Positions 1 to 10,870 of a stretch of 64,000 nucleotides of DNA are shown piece after piece; within the stretch, counting starts at the first letter, position 1; each line of letters starts with the position of its first letter. The stretch comes from Cryptomeria japonica (taxonomy: Eukaryota > Streptophyta > Pinopsida > Cupressales > Cupressaceae). The notes beneath the pieces were generated by a model that saw only the letters and a program-made list of their open reading frames with translations, ran no database searches and had not been told where the DNA came from. Both the position numbers and the translations under genes were made by a program. The stretch is from the NCBI RefSeq assembly GCF_030272615.1, contig NC_081415.1, positions 268,881,425 through 268,945,424 on the forward strand, read 5' to 3'.

Positions 1-1329
1 TTTGAAAAAATAACTAATGGCATCATGAGGGTCTAGAAACTTGTGTACAAGCTCATTTAACTACAAATAATCATATAAAAATAAGAGCTAGTTGAAATAA
101 TCATCTAGATGTAAGATATAAACGCTCAAAGTGAGCTCTACTGAAACACTTTTCACTGTGCAATCTGCAAAATAAGAAAAATTGCAAAAGATTTGGGCTT
201 GGAAAATATGTCAAACGAGGTCATGGGAATTTTAGATCACATAAAGGGGCTCACAAAATTGCAAGGAACATAGGGGAACAAGTGATTTGTCATGAAAATC
301 AATGGGGTGCAAAATGCAAGCCTCTAAATTAGGCTACTCAAGCTTTTCTGAAAATGTGCACATAGTGAACCCTTGTTGACCCCTCAAATCAAGTGCTTCA
401 AAAATGCATCCAATCTGATCATAGGAAGCTGAAACTTGATTGATATGCTTACAAATAAGTGCTAAACACATTCCTTGAGCCATTTTCCTTACTATTCAAC
501 AGGCTCCAACTTCTATCTCTCCAAAGTAAGCAACTCATAAAAGCTTTTTAGGGGTATTTTTAGTGTTGCAACTGATTTTTCATCCTAAGCACTTGAAATT
601 TCTCTCAAATTGGAAGGTGCCAACAGTCCACAAGGATACATCTCTTTGAGTCATTCTGTCAAAGTTCACATGTCTTATCTATGCTTCCACATTTTGATGC
701 ATTTCTACCAAGGCAATTATAATAAAATATTTGACAAAAATCCACCTTTGTTTATGCTTTGATGGATGTCCATAACATGTTCTAAAGGTTCCATTTTCGA
801 ATAGGCAGAGAAGATGCAAAAGTTGCAGAAGTTGGCTTTACACCTGCCAATTGTATTTGCTTGAAAGTTTGTAATGGCTTTTTTTAAAATTCATTTTGTG
901 CATATCTTGCAATCATGGTATTTCAAGAGACCACGTTTTTGTGATGCATTTTGTCAAATAGTTCACGTGCCTTGTTGATTCCAAATTTTGGATACGTATC
1001 TACCTGTTGGATATTGGCAGGTCATGCATTAGAAAATGGCTAGATTAAACTCTTGCAAGGTAGAAATACTTCAAAATCTTTTTATTTTCCATTTTTCTTG
1101 CAATACTACAATTTGTCAATTTGTTTCACCATTTTTTTAAGAGACTGCAAGAACATTTTCATGTGAGGACACACGTGTATAATTTTTTGTGTACAATGTC
1201 CACTATTCTTTAAGAAGACTAAACTAAGATACATCAAACTTCACTCTTTGCGATTAATAGTTGTAACTTGTACAGTTCAACAAATAACTCTCTGTTTTTG
1301 TTGCTCATGGTATTATTTGTAGATTTAGA
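1..1329. other. AT-rich spacer, no gene seen
   Basis: No reading frame in this stretch resembles a protein I recognise, and I see no LTR ends, tRNA or tandem array. The homology of the next element begins near 1330. Confidence 0.5.
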
Positions 1330-2311
1330 GGTTTTTGGCCCATCCTTCTAGAACTTCATGCATGGATATCCAAGCACTGGGAGCCCATCTTGTCTGGTAC
1401 AGTTCATATCATCCCTTTGGCTAAGGGGTTTTTCATAGCAAAATTTGAGAATGTTGAAGACAGAAACTGTATTTTGTGTGATCATTTCTTCAACTGGGAT
1501 GATTGTTTTGTGTTAATGGTTAAGCCTTGGCACAAATATTTCAATCCCTCTTCTGAAACTTTCAACAAGATGCCTATTTGGGTTAAGATCCCTAACCTCC
1601 CACTTCATCTTTGGGTGGATTCTCTTCTAGAGGAAGTGGGTGAGGCTCTTGGGGACTTTTTGATGTTCGATGCTAATTCTTTTAATATTCGACATTCCAC
1701 CTATGCTCACATTTTGGTGGACATTGATGTGTCTAAGGGTTTGCCTGCAGAGATTAAGCTTATGTATTCTAAGAGCCATTGGATTCAGTCTTTGGACTAT
1801 GAAGGGATTCCCTTCATGTGCAAAAAGTTCTTTAAAACAGGTCATGTTGCTACTAAATATGATCTTGGTGTTACTAAGAAATGTTCTGTGTCTTGGTGGA
1901 ATGGTGCTTCAGCTCAAAATTATTATGTTGTGAAGAATTCTTCACAGCCTAGTTTCTCCCAGGTGGTTGCTCAAGATTGCCCAGCTGCTACTACGGCTCC
2001 TCTGGTGGAAGGGTGGATCCAATTCTTCATAGCCTATGGTGGCTATTGGGGCTTGTGGGTCATAGGCTGGTGTTTCTTCTAATGTGGTTGTCCTTCCCGT
2101 TTCTCATAGGGAGGAAGTCAATGTTGTTGGCTCTTTGCATGATGTTGGTCATTTGGGCTTAGTTGGGTCTTTCTCAGGTCATTTGTACCCAACTTCTTAG
2201 ATGGATTCCACTACGAAGGTGGAAGAAGGGTGGATGTCAGTGAAAAGGAAAAAATCTAAATCTATGACTTCTTTTGATATGACCCTTCGCTCCCAAAAAG
2301 GGAAGAAGTAA
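1330..2311 (+). pseudogene. LINE ORF1-like relic (DUF4283 + zinc knuckle)
   Basis: This is a decayed relative of plant LINE ORF1 proteins, which are thought to bind the element RNA. The homology starts near 1330 (RGFWPILLELHAWISKHWEP) with no in-frame ATG, so the true start is lost. The DUF4283 core follows (FENVEDRNCIL, KPWHKYFNPSSE, MPIWVKIPNLPLHLW), then a broken CCHC knuckle at about 1816-1860: MCKKFFKTGH keeps the first Cys and the His, while the other two Cys are Phe and Tyr. The frame shifts at about 2050-2080. It then continues through a polar tail (VEEGWMSVKRKKSKS) to a stop at 2309-2311. No endonuclease or reverse transcriptase follows, so this is either an ORF1-only copy or a fragment. 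The family call is solid; the element boundaries are not. Confidence 0.75.
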
Positions 2312-3315
2312 TGTGTTGTTTGTCCTCTTCTGGTTGAGGGAGCCAACTAAAACCCTCTGGTGTGCACATTCCTTGGCGTATGCTTGCATTTTTTATTGGG
2401 CTCACCTTGGTTTCTTGTTTGTGGTTTGGGTGTGTTGTATTTTCCTCTGGTACAGGGTGCCTATAAATCCCTAGGGATAGTTTCTTGCTATCATGTTTTC
2501 TTGTGTTGGTTTGGGCTACTGGAGTTTAATGTCTATCTTTCTTGGCAGCCTTATCTATTGAGTTCCAGTCCCTGTTTTTGTTTTGTAAGGGGTTTTGGGT
2601 CCCCTCAAAACCTATTTGCCTAATGAAAAACAGATAATTCTCTTGGATAAAGAAGGATTAAACGTCCTAAAACTTGTACAATAGGTGATTTTGAAATGTT
2701 AATCATTGTGGTCATCCAATCGATTTCTTTTTCGAGAAAATACACAAAGTATTAGTTAGCTTAAATGAAACGCAAGCACACAAATTTGAGAATATGAGTT
2801 TTTACAAATCATTGGAAATTGAGCACTCTGTTTTGATTTTGTCATTCTTTTATTGTTTGTTAAAAAAATGTTTTTTGAATTTCTATTATAAATATTGATA
2901 TAGATTTTTTAATATTCATGCTTTATTAATTTTTTCCCATAAATTACATCAATATTTAAGAAGAATAAGACTCTTTATATAAATGAAAAGAATAATGATA
3001 AATTGATTATATATTTTTTCTATAGAAAATTGGCAAAGTATAACATAAGAGAATTCAGTTTAATTCAAATTTTTATTGATTAATATAGTGTAACTAATAA
3101 AACCTACTGATTCATATAGAATATCTACTCAGGAACAAATAAATATGATCTAAAAACTTAAGTTTGCAAATATAGATAACTATCAATATAAATAAATAGA
3201 AATAGGTAATCTTGTCCTTTCTCTTTCATTCATTTAAACAATAATCATAAAAAATAGTTAGAAAATCAATCAACTAGCTCTACTCACTTCACTAATAATG
3301 AATATGGCGTAATCG
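2312..3315. other. 3' tail of the ORF1 relic, then AT-rich spacer
   Basis: The segment 2312 to about 2640 is less AT-rich than what follows and may be the 3' tail of the upstream relic. It ends near an A-rich stretch at about 2623-2640. From 2640 on I see AT-rich DNA with no coding signal. No clear target-site duplication was found around 1330-2640. Confidence 0.4.
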
Positions 3316-3497
3316 AAACCCTAAGAGTAACCTTAATTCTAACATTAATCATGATTGTAACCATAACCTTGATTCTAACCCTAATCTTAATTATATTGTA
3401 AAACTCAATATAACCCAAATTTTATTTTAACTCTGATGGTTACCCTAATTCTAATCTCAATTCTAATTCCCTCATTCTATCCTAATTGCAACCCTTT
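3316..3497. repeat. Degenerate telomere-like repeat tract
   Basis: About 180 bp of loosely spaced CCCTAA / YTAACC words occur here (for example AACCCTAAG near 3317, TTCTAACCCTAAT near 3373, TACCCTAATTCTAAT near 3441). They are separated by diverged copies such as GTAACCTTAATTC. The plant telomere unit is CCCTAAA, and no two perfect units are adjacent. The tract is therefore either an old interstitial telomeric repeat or chance enrichment in AT-rich DNA. Confidence 0.4.
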
Positions 3498-4051
3498 AGA
3501 TATAATTGTCAATTATTATTATTGTAAATTTATATTATTTGAAATTAATTTTATGTGAAATTATTTTTAACTTTGAATTTTGTAAATTCATATCTTAAAT
3601 TATACAAAATTAATCATAACATCAAGATTTAAAAAATATATTTTTATTTTTTTTAGATGCAACTTGTGGCATTTGGACCACTCATAAATTTACAATTTTA
3701 TGATTCATAAGTTATTTTAAAATCTTATTATTGTTAATATTTGAATTTTATTATTTCTTATTAATCATAACAAAATATTTTTTTGTTATTATTATATTAT
3801 CATTATTAAAATAATAATAATAATAATAACTATAATTTTGAATGTAGATAATATTGAATTGGTTTGATTTGGTTTTTCAATAATATTATAAAATTAAACA
3901 TAAACATTATTAAATTTTTGAATAAAACATTTAAAAAATTATATTAAAATTGTTAAAATTTAAATGTGCACTTTTATAATGAAAATTATAAATAAAATCA
4001 AACTTATATTTCAGAAAGAAAACTTATTAAAAAATAATTTCTAATTTGAAA
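3498..4051. other. Very AT-rich spacer with AAT microsatellite
   Basis: This stretch is almost entirely A and T and includes an (AAT)n run near 3808-3833. No coding signal was seen. Confidence 0.5.
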
Positions 4052-4059
4052 GTATAAAT
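4052..4059. repeat. Target-site duplication, left copy, LINE-2
   Basis: GTATAAAT at 4052-4059 recurs at 5704-5711. With one mismatch the match extends three more bases on the right (GTATAAAT[T/A]TT). It sits directly outside the T-rich (poly-A on minus) end of LINE-2. Confidence 0.7.
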
Positions 4060-4305
4060 TTTTATTTTTTTTATCAATAATATTGGATTTTATTATTAAA
4101 AGTAAAGGAAATTTACATCTTCAAAAAAGAAATAGTTATCTTTCCCAAAGACAAAACCACCCTCCCAAAACCACTGTATGAACCAGTACAAAATTCTTAA
4201 TAGTAGCACAACATTACAGAAAGACGAAACAATATGAAGCCAAAATAGGACATTTTGAACAAAGAAACGAGAATGAACTCCCAAAAGACCAACAACAACA
4301 GAAAA

Positions 4306-4919
4306 TCAAACACTACCCAGAGGGGCAACCAAAGTTGGTCTTCCACCCTCCAAAGCCATCTTCACACACCCGAGCCTTGGCCTCAACTTTCGGCCAATCT
4401 CTACCTCGTCCCCTGCTTCCACCCAAGCCCTCGGAATTACCTCTTCCAACTCCATGATCTAAGTGAACACTTTCAACGCTTGCCACCCTCTCCTCGCCTC
4501 CTCTTTGTACAAAGCCTTCACCTCCTCGCCTCGCCTAAGAAATGGTATAATCCTGCCCCTCAAAACTTGATGATCCTCTAGCCTCTCAGAGACATTGAAA
4601 CCTTCACCCGGAACTACTCACTCCAACAACGATTCCATGTTTACCAAATACTCCTCTGGTACAATTGCCTTCATGACCATTTAGACTTGTGCACATGAGG
4701 ATTCAACTCCAAATCCCACGCCATGATAAGTTAATAAATGGCAGCTTGGGTCTGATAGTGGTGACCAACTACACCCAAATCTTCTCCCACGACTCGTTGC
4801 ACACTTTGAATCAACAGAGGGTCCTTCAAACAAAACACATTTTTTAGCCTCCGCTTTGAAACCAGACCCCAAAAGGCCGTAAGAAGTTTTGAAGTCTTTA
4901 AAGTAAAATTTGCCTCCAT
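4306..4919 (-). pseudogene. LINE-2 3' ORF ('ORF3'), function unknown
   Basis: An extra sense-strand reading frame lies downstream of the RNase H domain, which ends at 5225. It can be followed from an ATG at 4917-4919 (MEANFTLKTSKLL) to a TGA at 4306-4308, about 200 codons, with several stops and one frameshift near 4685. Segments that read as protein include VGEDLGVVGHHYQTQAAIY and RRGEEVKALYKEEARRGWQA, and the C-terminal part is acidic then basic. A similar frame follows the RNase H domain of LINE-1 (11687-12478), and both share a short H-[RH]-Y-Q stretch after an R-V-x-G region. I do not recognise the family. It could be a genuine third LINE protein or a long 3' UTR that reads open by chance. 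Confidence 0.45.
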
Positions 4920-5224
4920 TGCAAACAAACTAGATTGTCAAACTCAAATTTTATTGAAATAACCTTGCTCACAGACCAAGAAACTTCTTGAATATGCAAA
5001 GAAAGGACTCCCACTTCCCCACTCTCTACATAAATGCACTCCTTACAGGCACTGCCACCACTGCAGAAGTTATCAGCATTAATTGCCAACTTCAAACAAG
5101 CCAACCTAAGCTCTCAGGAGGAGAACAAGTCATCCACATCACACATAATCCGTTAACTGACAAGTATAGAAAAGTACAAGCCGATTAAGGCTACCATTGG
5201 GCAATGTCGTCATCACCCCCCCCA

Positions 5225-5690
5225 CTACTTCATCACACGACTGTCCAATTCACACAGCACATTGGACAAAACATTTGCCACCATATTCCCCCCTCCTAAT
5301 GTGAGAGATGCAAAAGTGCTGAAAAACCACTCAATTTTGAGCAGATTATTGAAATAAATTTATTTAAACGCCAACTCAGAGAAATTCCTTTCACAATTGC
5401 ATCAACTACCACTTTAGCATCACCTTCAAGATGCACTCTTGGAATGTTCATATTATTGGCCAATTCCACTGCTAAAAGAGCGGCTTGTGCTTTAGCCTCA
5501 TTATTTGTCCCATCTTGCAGCCTTTGCGCACCTTTGAAGAGGATCTTCCCCTCCTCATCCCTAGCAACGCACCCGACACTTGGAATACCCAGGTTACCTC
5601 TTGACGCACCATCAAAATTAATCTTAATCCACCCTTTCTCCAGCCTAACCCACACCTCACCTTACCTAGGGGATGAACCCTAGAGAACAC
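5225..5690 (-). pseudogene. LINE-2 ORF2 C-terminus: RNase H domain
   Basis: This is the C-terminal RNase H (RVT_3 family) of a plant L1 LINE, which would degrade RNA in RNA:DNA hybrids. In order, it shows KINFDGASRGN with the first catalytic Asp (about 5608-5640), NNEAKAQAALLA with the catalytic Glu (about 5470-5510), EGDAKVVVDAI with the second Asp (about 5410-5440), and after a frameshift HIRRGGNMVANVLSN (about 5250-5295). The frame ends at TAG 5225-5227. The reverse transcriptase that should precede it is absent because the element is 5'-truncated at about 5703. The catalytic residues that are visible are intact, but the frameshift makes it dead as a protein. Confidence 0.8.
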
Positions 5691-5703
5691 ATGAGCGAGT
5701 CAT

Positions 5704-5711
5704 GTATAAAT
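5704..5711. repeat. Target-site duplication, right copy, LINE-2
   Basis: GTATAAAT matches 4052-4059 and marks the 5' truncation point of LINE-2. Confidence 0.7.
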
Positions 5712-7084
5712 ATTAATTTGATTTGATGTAATTTTAATATTATTATTTTTTAAATAAATATAATTTAATTTAAATAAGAAAAAATATTTGTTATATTGAA
5801 TTTTGAAATATGAAAGTGAAAATGCATATAAAAAGTGGTTCAACACAAAATAATTAAAGTTAAATATTCAAATAGAATTCATATTAATCTATATTAGTTA
5901 ACCTGAATCTAAAAATTATTAAAACTACCCTTTATAATTATTAGAATTCATATAATAAACAAGGTTGTGTTGCAGCATTGTTCTTGCCAAATTTTGACAA
6001 AAAAGTTTTGCTAACTAAGTTTGAGAAGTAAAAAAATAAAGGAGAATTGACATAAGATATAGACAATGGTTGTTATATTAAACTTGAACAGTCTAAATTT
6101 TATTCAATCACTCATTCTTAATTTAGAATTGTGTGCATGTTCTACTTCGTCAATAGATAATAATTTAATAGTAAGGAATTTAATAGGTTTGGTAGAATGT
6201 AAATGATTTGAAAAGAATACGTGAAACAAATCAATAATTTAATTGTTAAACATTTTATATTATTTTTTTAGTGTGGGCTACATTAGGTTTCATTTTTAGT
6301 GATGCCCTCCTAAATGGACAAGGTTGGCCTAAGATAAATAACACAAAAGACACAAGAAAATTATTAGTGTTAGTTAATCAAAAACTAATCTAAAAAGGCA
6401 TATCAAGAGAGACACTAAAAGCATGCTAATGTATCTAATAAACGAAACAAAGATTATGAGGCATCTCCAACTGCCTCTTAGCATGGCCTTAGCTCCTTTC
6501 TCCCTTGTTCCTCTCCTCTCCAAGTTCCAAAATAGTGTAGCTCTTAGCAGCTTTTTGCACTATGGATGTTTATGGAGGATTGAGATTGTAGTATTATGCT
6601 CCAAATGTGAAATGAAAAGCTAATATTAAACTATTGATGCTAAAATGATTTATTTTATCCAAAATAACAAGATATTAGTTGATTATGCTAAAATGCTCTC
6701 TTAAAATGCCTATAGGCTAAATGCACACAAGTTTTCAGGATCTGGATTATGAAGAAATGGGCTCTATTTATAGGAAAAATGGAGCAATGGATGGTTGAGA
6801 TTGAGCAATCTCAACAAGGGTCAGGACTGAATGAATTCAAATCCATGTGAGGGCTTTCAACCCAATCCCAGGATGACAAGTGTCAATATGAGATAGGTTG
6901 AGAGGGGAGAGAATAAGCATTTAATGCTTGACATGACCTTGGGAGTTTAAAGTCAAGGTTGGTTGAATGAATAAACTCTTTATTCAAAGAATAAAGCTTT
7001 TATCCAATGGATAAATTCTTGTGCAAATGTGAAATGGATGAATATGGTCAAAACAATAAATGTTTGGGGAGACAAGTTTGAAAT
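5712..7084. other. AT-rich spacer, unassigned
   Basis: No protein-like frame is convincing. From about 6290 to 7080 the base composition is more balanced and includes a TATA-like CTATTTATAGG near 6763. This may be part of a diverged LTR or another repeat, but I could not find its partner in the window. Confidence 0.35.
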
Positions 7085-7142
7085 AACCATAAATGGTTAT
7101 GTAAGAGCCATAAATGGTCATGTAAGAGCCATTAGTGGTCTT
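7085..7142. repeat. Short tandem repeat, ~21-bp unit x ~3
   Basis: Three near copies of a unit containing CCATAAATGGTCATGTAAGAG follow one another, the third being CCATTAGTGGTCTTGG. Each unit is itself a small imperfect palindrome around CCATNNNTGG. Confidence 0.6.
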
Positions 7143-8625
7143 GGAAAACTTTGGGGGTTAATTTGTTGAACACACAAAGCATTAAATGCTTTTCAAAGAC
7201 TTTGGAGTCTTTGAGAAGTGACTCCATTTTGCTTAGGAATGTGACAATAATTAGGGGATGGATTAGGCTAATTAGGAAGGGGTTAGAAGAATCTAGAAGG
7301 GGATTAGATTTGCAAGTGGATTTGGTGGGTGAGGGAAAATAGGATTTTATTAAAATAAAAATTCATTTATTTCAATAAATGTGTGCAAGTTGCATTTGTA
7401 GGAAAATGCAAGTGGGGGGCGATAATGATTTAAATAAATGTTTGATTTAATTTATTTAAAAGAGGAATAGGAGATTTTAATTAAATAAATAGATTTTATT
7501 TATTTAATTGATTTGAATTTGATTTAATGAATTAATTAAAATAAATTGAATAATTTATTTAATTAATAGAAGAATGTTTGGGGATGAATTAATTAAATAT
7601 TAATTTAATTAACTGATGGCTAGTGGATTTTTAATCAAATAAATACAAAATATTCATTTAATTAAAATGGACAGATTTGTCTGACTACATTTAGTATTTT
7701 CATAATTTATTTTTCTATAATTTAATTATATGAAAATAGATTAATCAATTTAGTTTAATTTTTTTTTAAACTTCATTGATTATGGAGATTTAAAACTGAT
7801 GACTTTTATGAGACATAGGTTAATAAATATAATTTGAGGCAAGTGGAGGGGAAAGTAGTTTTTTTTTTATGGTTTTAATAATTTATTTATTTATTATAAT
7901 CATAATTACTATAATAATTATTATCATAAAAATAAAATAATTTATTATTCTATATTTTAGTCTTTTTAAAAACTTTTTGACATCGTGACAAAATATTTTG
8001 TCCAACACAACAAAGATAAAATATTTTATTTCATACATCTATAAACTATGTTTACTTTTCATAATCAAATAGATACAAAACTTTGGAAAAGAAAAGTAAA
8101 ATATTTTTATGATTTTATAATTTATTTATTATTATAATTAAGGTAATAATTTTCATAATAATTATAATTATATTAATTATTGAAATTTTATTCAATAATT
8201 AAAATAAACTTAAATTTAATTATTGATAAAATTATTATTATTGGCTTTTTTATGTTTTACTTTTTAGGTTTAATTGTATAGTTTTGAGTAATCATACATT
8301 AATATTTAAAAAAATCATCATCTATCGATTCATATGTATTTCATTTATTAATATTTTATTTTTCATCTTAAAATAATTTATTAGTGTATATTTTAATTTT
8401 ATGAAAATAGATTATGATTCCATGTAGTGTGAACTACATTAGTTATATTCAAGAAAGCAAGTGAAAATAAAAAATATCTAAGTAAATTAAAAGATAAAAT
8501 AGAAAAGCTAGCAACACCTTCCATGTTTTAGAACATTAACTTGCATGTTGTTTGCAACATAGAGATAAAATCACTTCTTTCTTCATTATAATTATTGATA
8601 GTTATTTTAATTAAACATTAAAATG
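7143..8625. other. Very AT-rich spacer
   Basis: Only AT-rich, TTTAATTAAAT-like DNA is visible, with short inverted repeats. No coding signal was found. Confidence 0.5.
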
Positions 8626-8878
8626 TATGAATAATTTTATTTTACTATGTAATAATTATTAATACTGCAATAACCCCCATTATAATATTAATCATTCTAG
8701 CATATTGCAACTAATTATGTTTATGTTAACAATGATAACATTAATAATTATTTTATATGAACTTGATATTGCAACTATTGCAAGTAGTTATGTTATAAAT
8801 GATAATATTAATATTAGTGTCCATCTAGCATTAACATTATTATTAAAACTACTTATATTAATAATAATACTAAAGATA
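8626..8878. repeat. Direct repeat, copy 1, flanking the pseudogene
   Basis: About 250 bp (ATGAATAATTTTATTTTAC ... AATACTAAAGATA) recur in the same orientation at about 10547-10790. The recurrence includes the shared words CATATTGCAACTAATTATGT and AATATTAATATTAGT. The copies differ by scattered changes and small indels. Sequence following copy 2 (AAAGATAATTACTTTGTTTG) also appears before copy 2 at about 10433, so a ~380-bp tandem unit was probably split by the pseudogene-bearing segment. Confidence 0.65.
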
Positions 8879-8948
8879 GTGTTATAGGGAAAATTGCTTA
8901 TTTTCTCATCTTTTTGGTGCTTTCGCAAAAGTTTGTTATACTCCTTCA

Positions 8949-10192
8949 ATGGTGACCAGGATAGTGTTACAAGGCAAGTTCCATGTGGTGTACCCTAATA
9001 GCGTGAACCAACAGAAAACAACCAATTTGCTCTACCTTCATGAGTTGTGTCCAGACTTTCTTCAATACATATGCATAGACCTCTCTTAGTGGAATGAGTT
9101 TACAAAATTTATCATTGGCTCTTTTGTTCAGCCTTCTTACTTCACCTGGGAGGAGTTGGACCAACAAATTGCAAACTATAACTTGCTTGATGGTGATCAA
9201 TTGGTGGGTGGCTTCCCTGACATGGGAGAAATCTTGGAGGATTCTATGGATAGGTCAATGTTTATTTCAATCATCAATGGCTTAAGGTACTCTTCCTCTA
9301 CCCCATTCCATAATTGGCTAAAGAACAATGCATAAATTCTAGGTTAGTACTTGGTTTCAAATGCTCTCTCCAAATTTTGTGGGTTAAGGGTGTTGTATAA
9401 ATATGCTAATATCAACCCACATGGTTATATGGGTTCCTTTCCTACACCAATGGAAATTGAATCATCCATGGGTTCCACTAATGGGAAATAGGGCTTGCAA
9501 AGTTTGTTGGGTGTGACTCAATTTTGTGGGTTAAAAGTGTTGTATAAACATGCTAATATCAACCCACATGGTTATATGGGTTCCTTTCCTACACCAATGG
9601 AGATTGAACCATCCATGGGTTCCACCAATGGGAAATAGGGCTTGCAAAGTTTTTTTGGGTGTGACCCAATTTTGCTTGCTAGTTATTCACCAACATTTTG
9701 CAATATGTGTTTCGGCCTCTGCGATTATTTGAATATATATGGTCTAAGTTTTTGCATTTTGGCACAAATTTGGGCATAGGTGCTCAAACATGGTATTGGT
9801 ATTTTGTTTGTTGTGCCCTAGCAAGCTAGCTTGGCAGTTAGAGCTTGTTATTCTGAAGATATTTTCACATGCATATTGCCTACAATTTCTTCTACATGAA
9901 TATTCAATACCTTATGGCGGGCTAATCACTAGATTCCTCATATCTAGTGGTGTTCTTCTCTCCAAATTGCTCATATTCCAAGCTTTCATTTTCAGCGGAC
10001 AACATGGCTCTCAACTCATCGGTTTTTGGTACACCTGGAAATTTTTGCTCTCAAGGTGGCATTGATTATTCATCTAGTAATTTCAAACTATCTTCCTCGA
10101 ATGGTTCTTTTTGGTGTAACCCTTACCCAGTTGCAGAATCTTCACTGACATATGGCAAGGCAGATATAAGGCTCTTTAGAATAGAATTATAA
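8949..10192 (+). pseudogene. Unrecognised protein-coding pseudogene with internal duplication
   Basis: A decayed coding frame starts at the ATG at 8949-8951 (MVTRIVLQGKFHVVYPNS) and can be read through a TAG at about 9087 and later stops. Protein-like stretches are NLLYLHELCPDFLQY, YFTWEELDQQIANYNLL and GGFPDMGEILEDSMDRSMF. They are followed by a block of 49 codons present twice in frame (NINPHGYMGSFPTPMEIE in both copies). After a frameshift near 9650, a last open part at 9947-10192 (VFGTPGNFCSQGGIDYSSS) is rich in Ser, Asn and Gly. I do not recognise the family. It is neither a retrotransposon polyprotein nor obviously a known host gene. It may be a host-gene pseudogene carried into the AT-rich repeat. 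Confidence 0.5.
9375..9668 (+). repeat. 147-bp tandem duplication inside the pseudogene
   Basis: Two adjacent copies start at TTTTGTGGGTTAA (9375 and 9522), 147 bp or 49 codons apart, and the first bases of a third (CCCAATTTTG) follow at about 9667. The copies differ at only a few positions (for example AAATATGC/AAACATGC). The duplication keeps the reading frame. Confidence 0.85.
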
Positions 10193-10546
10193 TTTGTTTT
10201 CTCATATATGGTTGGACTTGGTAATGTGATGTCTCATAGGGAAGATGTGGATAGAGATCACATCCTATGTATTTATGTAATTTGATTTACTCTACTGGAC
10301 TTCTTAGTAGATTCCATAGTGAATTTGAGGGTGTTCTCTCCCCTCCATTTCGACACTATTATATGTAATTTTTGTTATTATTAATATAATTATTATAAGC
10401 TCTTGCCTTTTACCCTAAAATAATAATAATAATATTAAAGATAATTACTTTGTTTGGTATTATTGATTATTTTAACTATAATATTGCTAGAGTGGAAGTA
10501 AATAATATTAGTACTTTAATTGCCCCTTAACTCCTAAACCCTAAAT
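10193..10546. other. Spacer between pseudogene and second direct repeat
   Basis: The left part (to about 10400) may be the 3' tail of the pseudogene. The right part (about 10415-10546) matches DNA found after the second direct repeat (TTACTTTGTTTGGTATTATT, CTCCTAAACCCTAA). Confidence 0.4.
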
Positions 10547-10790
10547 TGAATGAATAATCTTATTTTACTATGTAATAATTTTTAATATTGCAATAACCCT
10601 TGCCATTATAATATTAATCATTCTAACATATTGCAACTAATTATGTTTATCATTAATAATTATTTTATCAGAACTTGATATAATTAAATTGACAATGTTA
10701 AAAATGATAATATTAATATTAGTATCCATCTAACATTAATATTATTATTAAAACTACTCATATTAATAATAATACTAAAGATAATTACTT
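10547..10790. repeat. Direct repeat, copy 2
   Basis: This is the partner of 8626-8878 in the same orientation. It is followed by a second copy of the 3' part of the tandem unit (to about 10870). Confidence 0.65.
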
Positions 10791-10870
10791 TGTTTGGTAT
10801 TATTAATTAATTTAACCATAGTAAATGATATTACTCTAATTGCTCATTAACTCCTAAACCCTAATTTGAA

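Larger units (their letters stand above)
4063..5703 (-). mobile_element. LINE-2: 5'-truncated L1-type LINE
   Basis: This is a minus-strand LINE fragment of about 1.64 kb. Its poly-A end is the T-rich run at about 4063-4072. Its 5' end at about 5703 is an abrupt truncation inside ORF2, leaving only the RNase H domain and everything downstream. Both ends abut the duplication GTATAAAT. Part of its 3' end resembles that of LINE-1 (a TTTTATTA..., AAAG..., TTTACAT pattern), so the two belong to related subfamilies. Truncation of this sort is normal for target-primed reverse transcription. Confidence 0.75.

Noticed and set aside
4255-4581. Open frame of 108 codons on the plus strand
   Set aside because: It is antisense to the LINE-2 3' frame and Pro/Leu/Ser-rich, without protein-like motifs; a shadow of the minus-strand frame.
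7085-7142. CRISPR-like repeats
   Set aside because: There are three short adjacent units without spacers in plant DNA; a simple tandem repeat.
9371-9674. 147-bp repeat as satellite or nucleosome-phased array
   Set aside because: Only two copies and a fragment are present, and the period equals 49 codons of a coding frame; a gene-internal duplication explains it.
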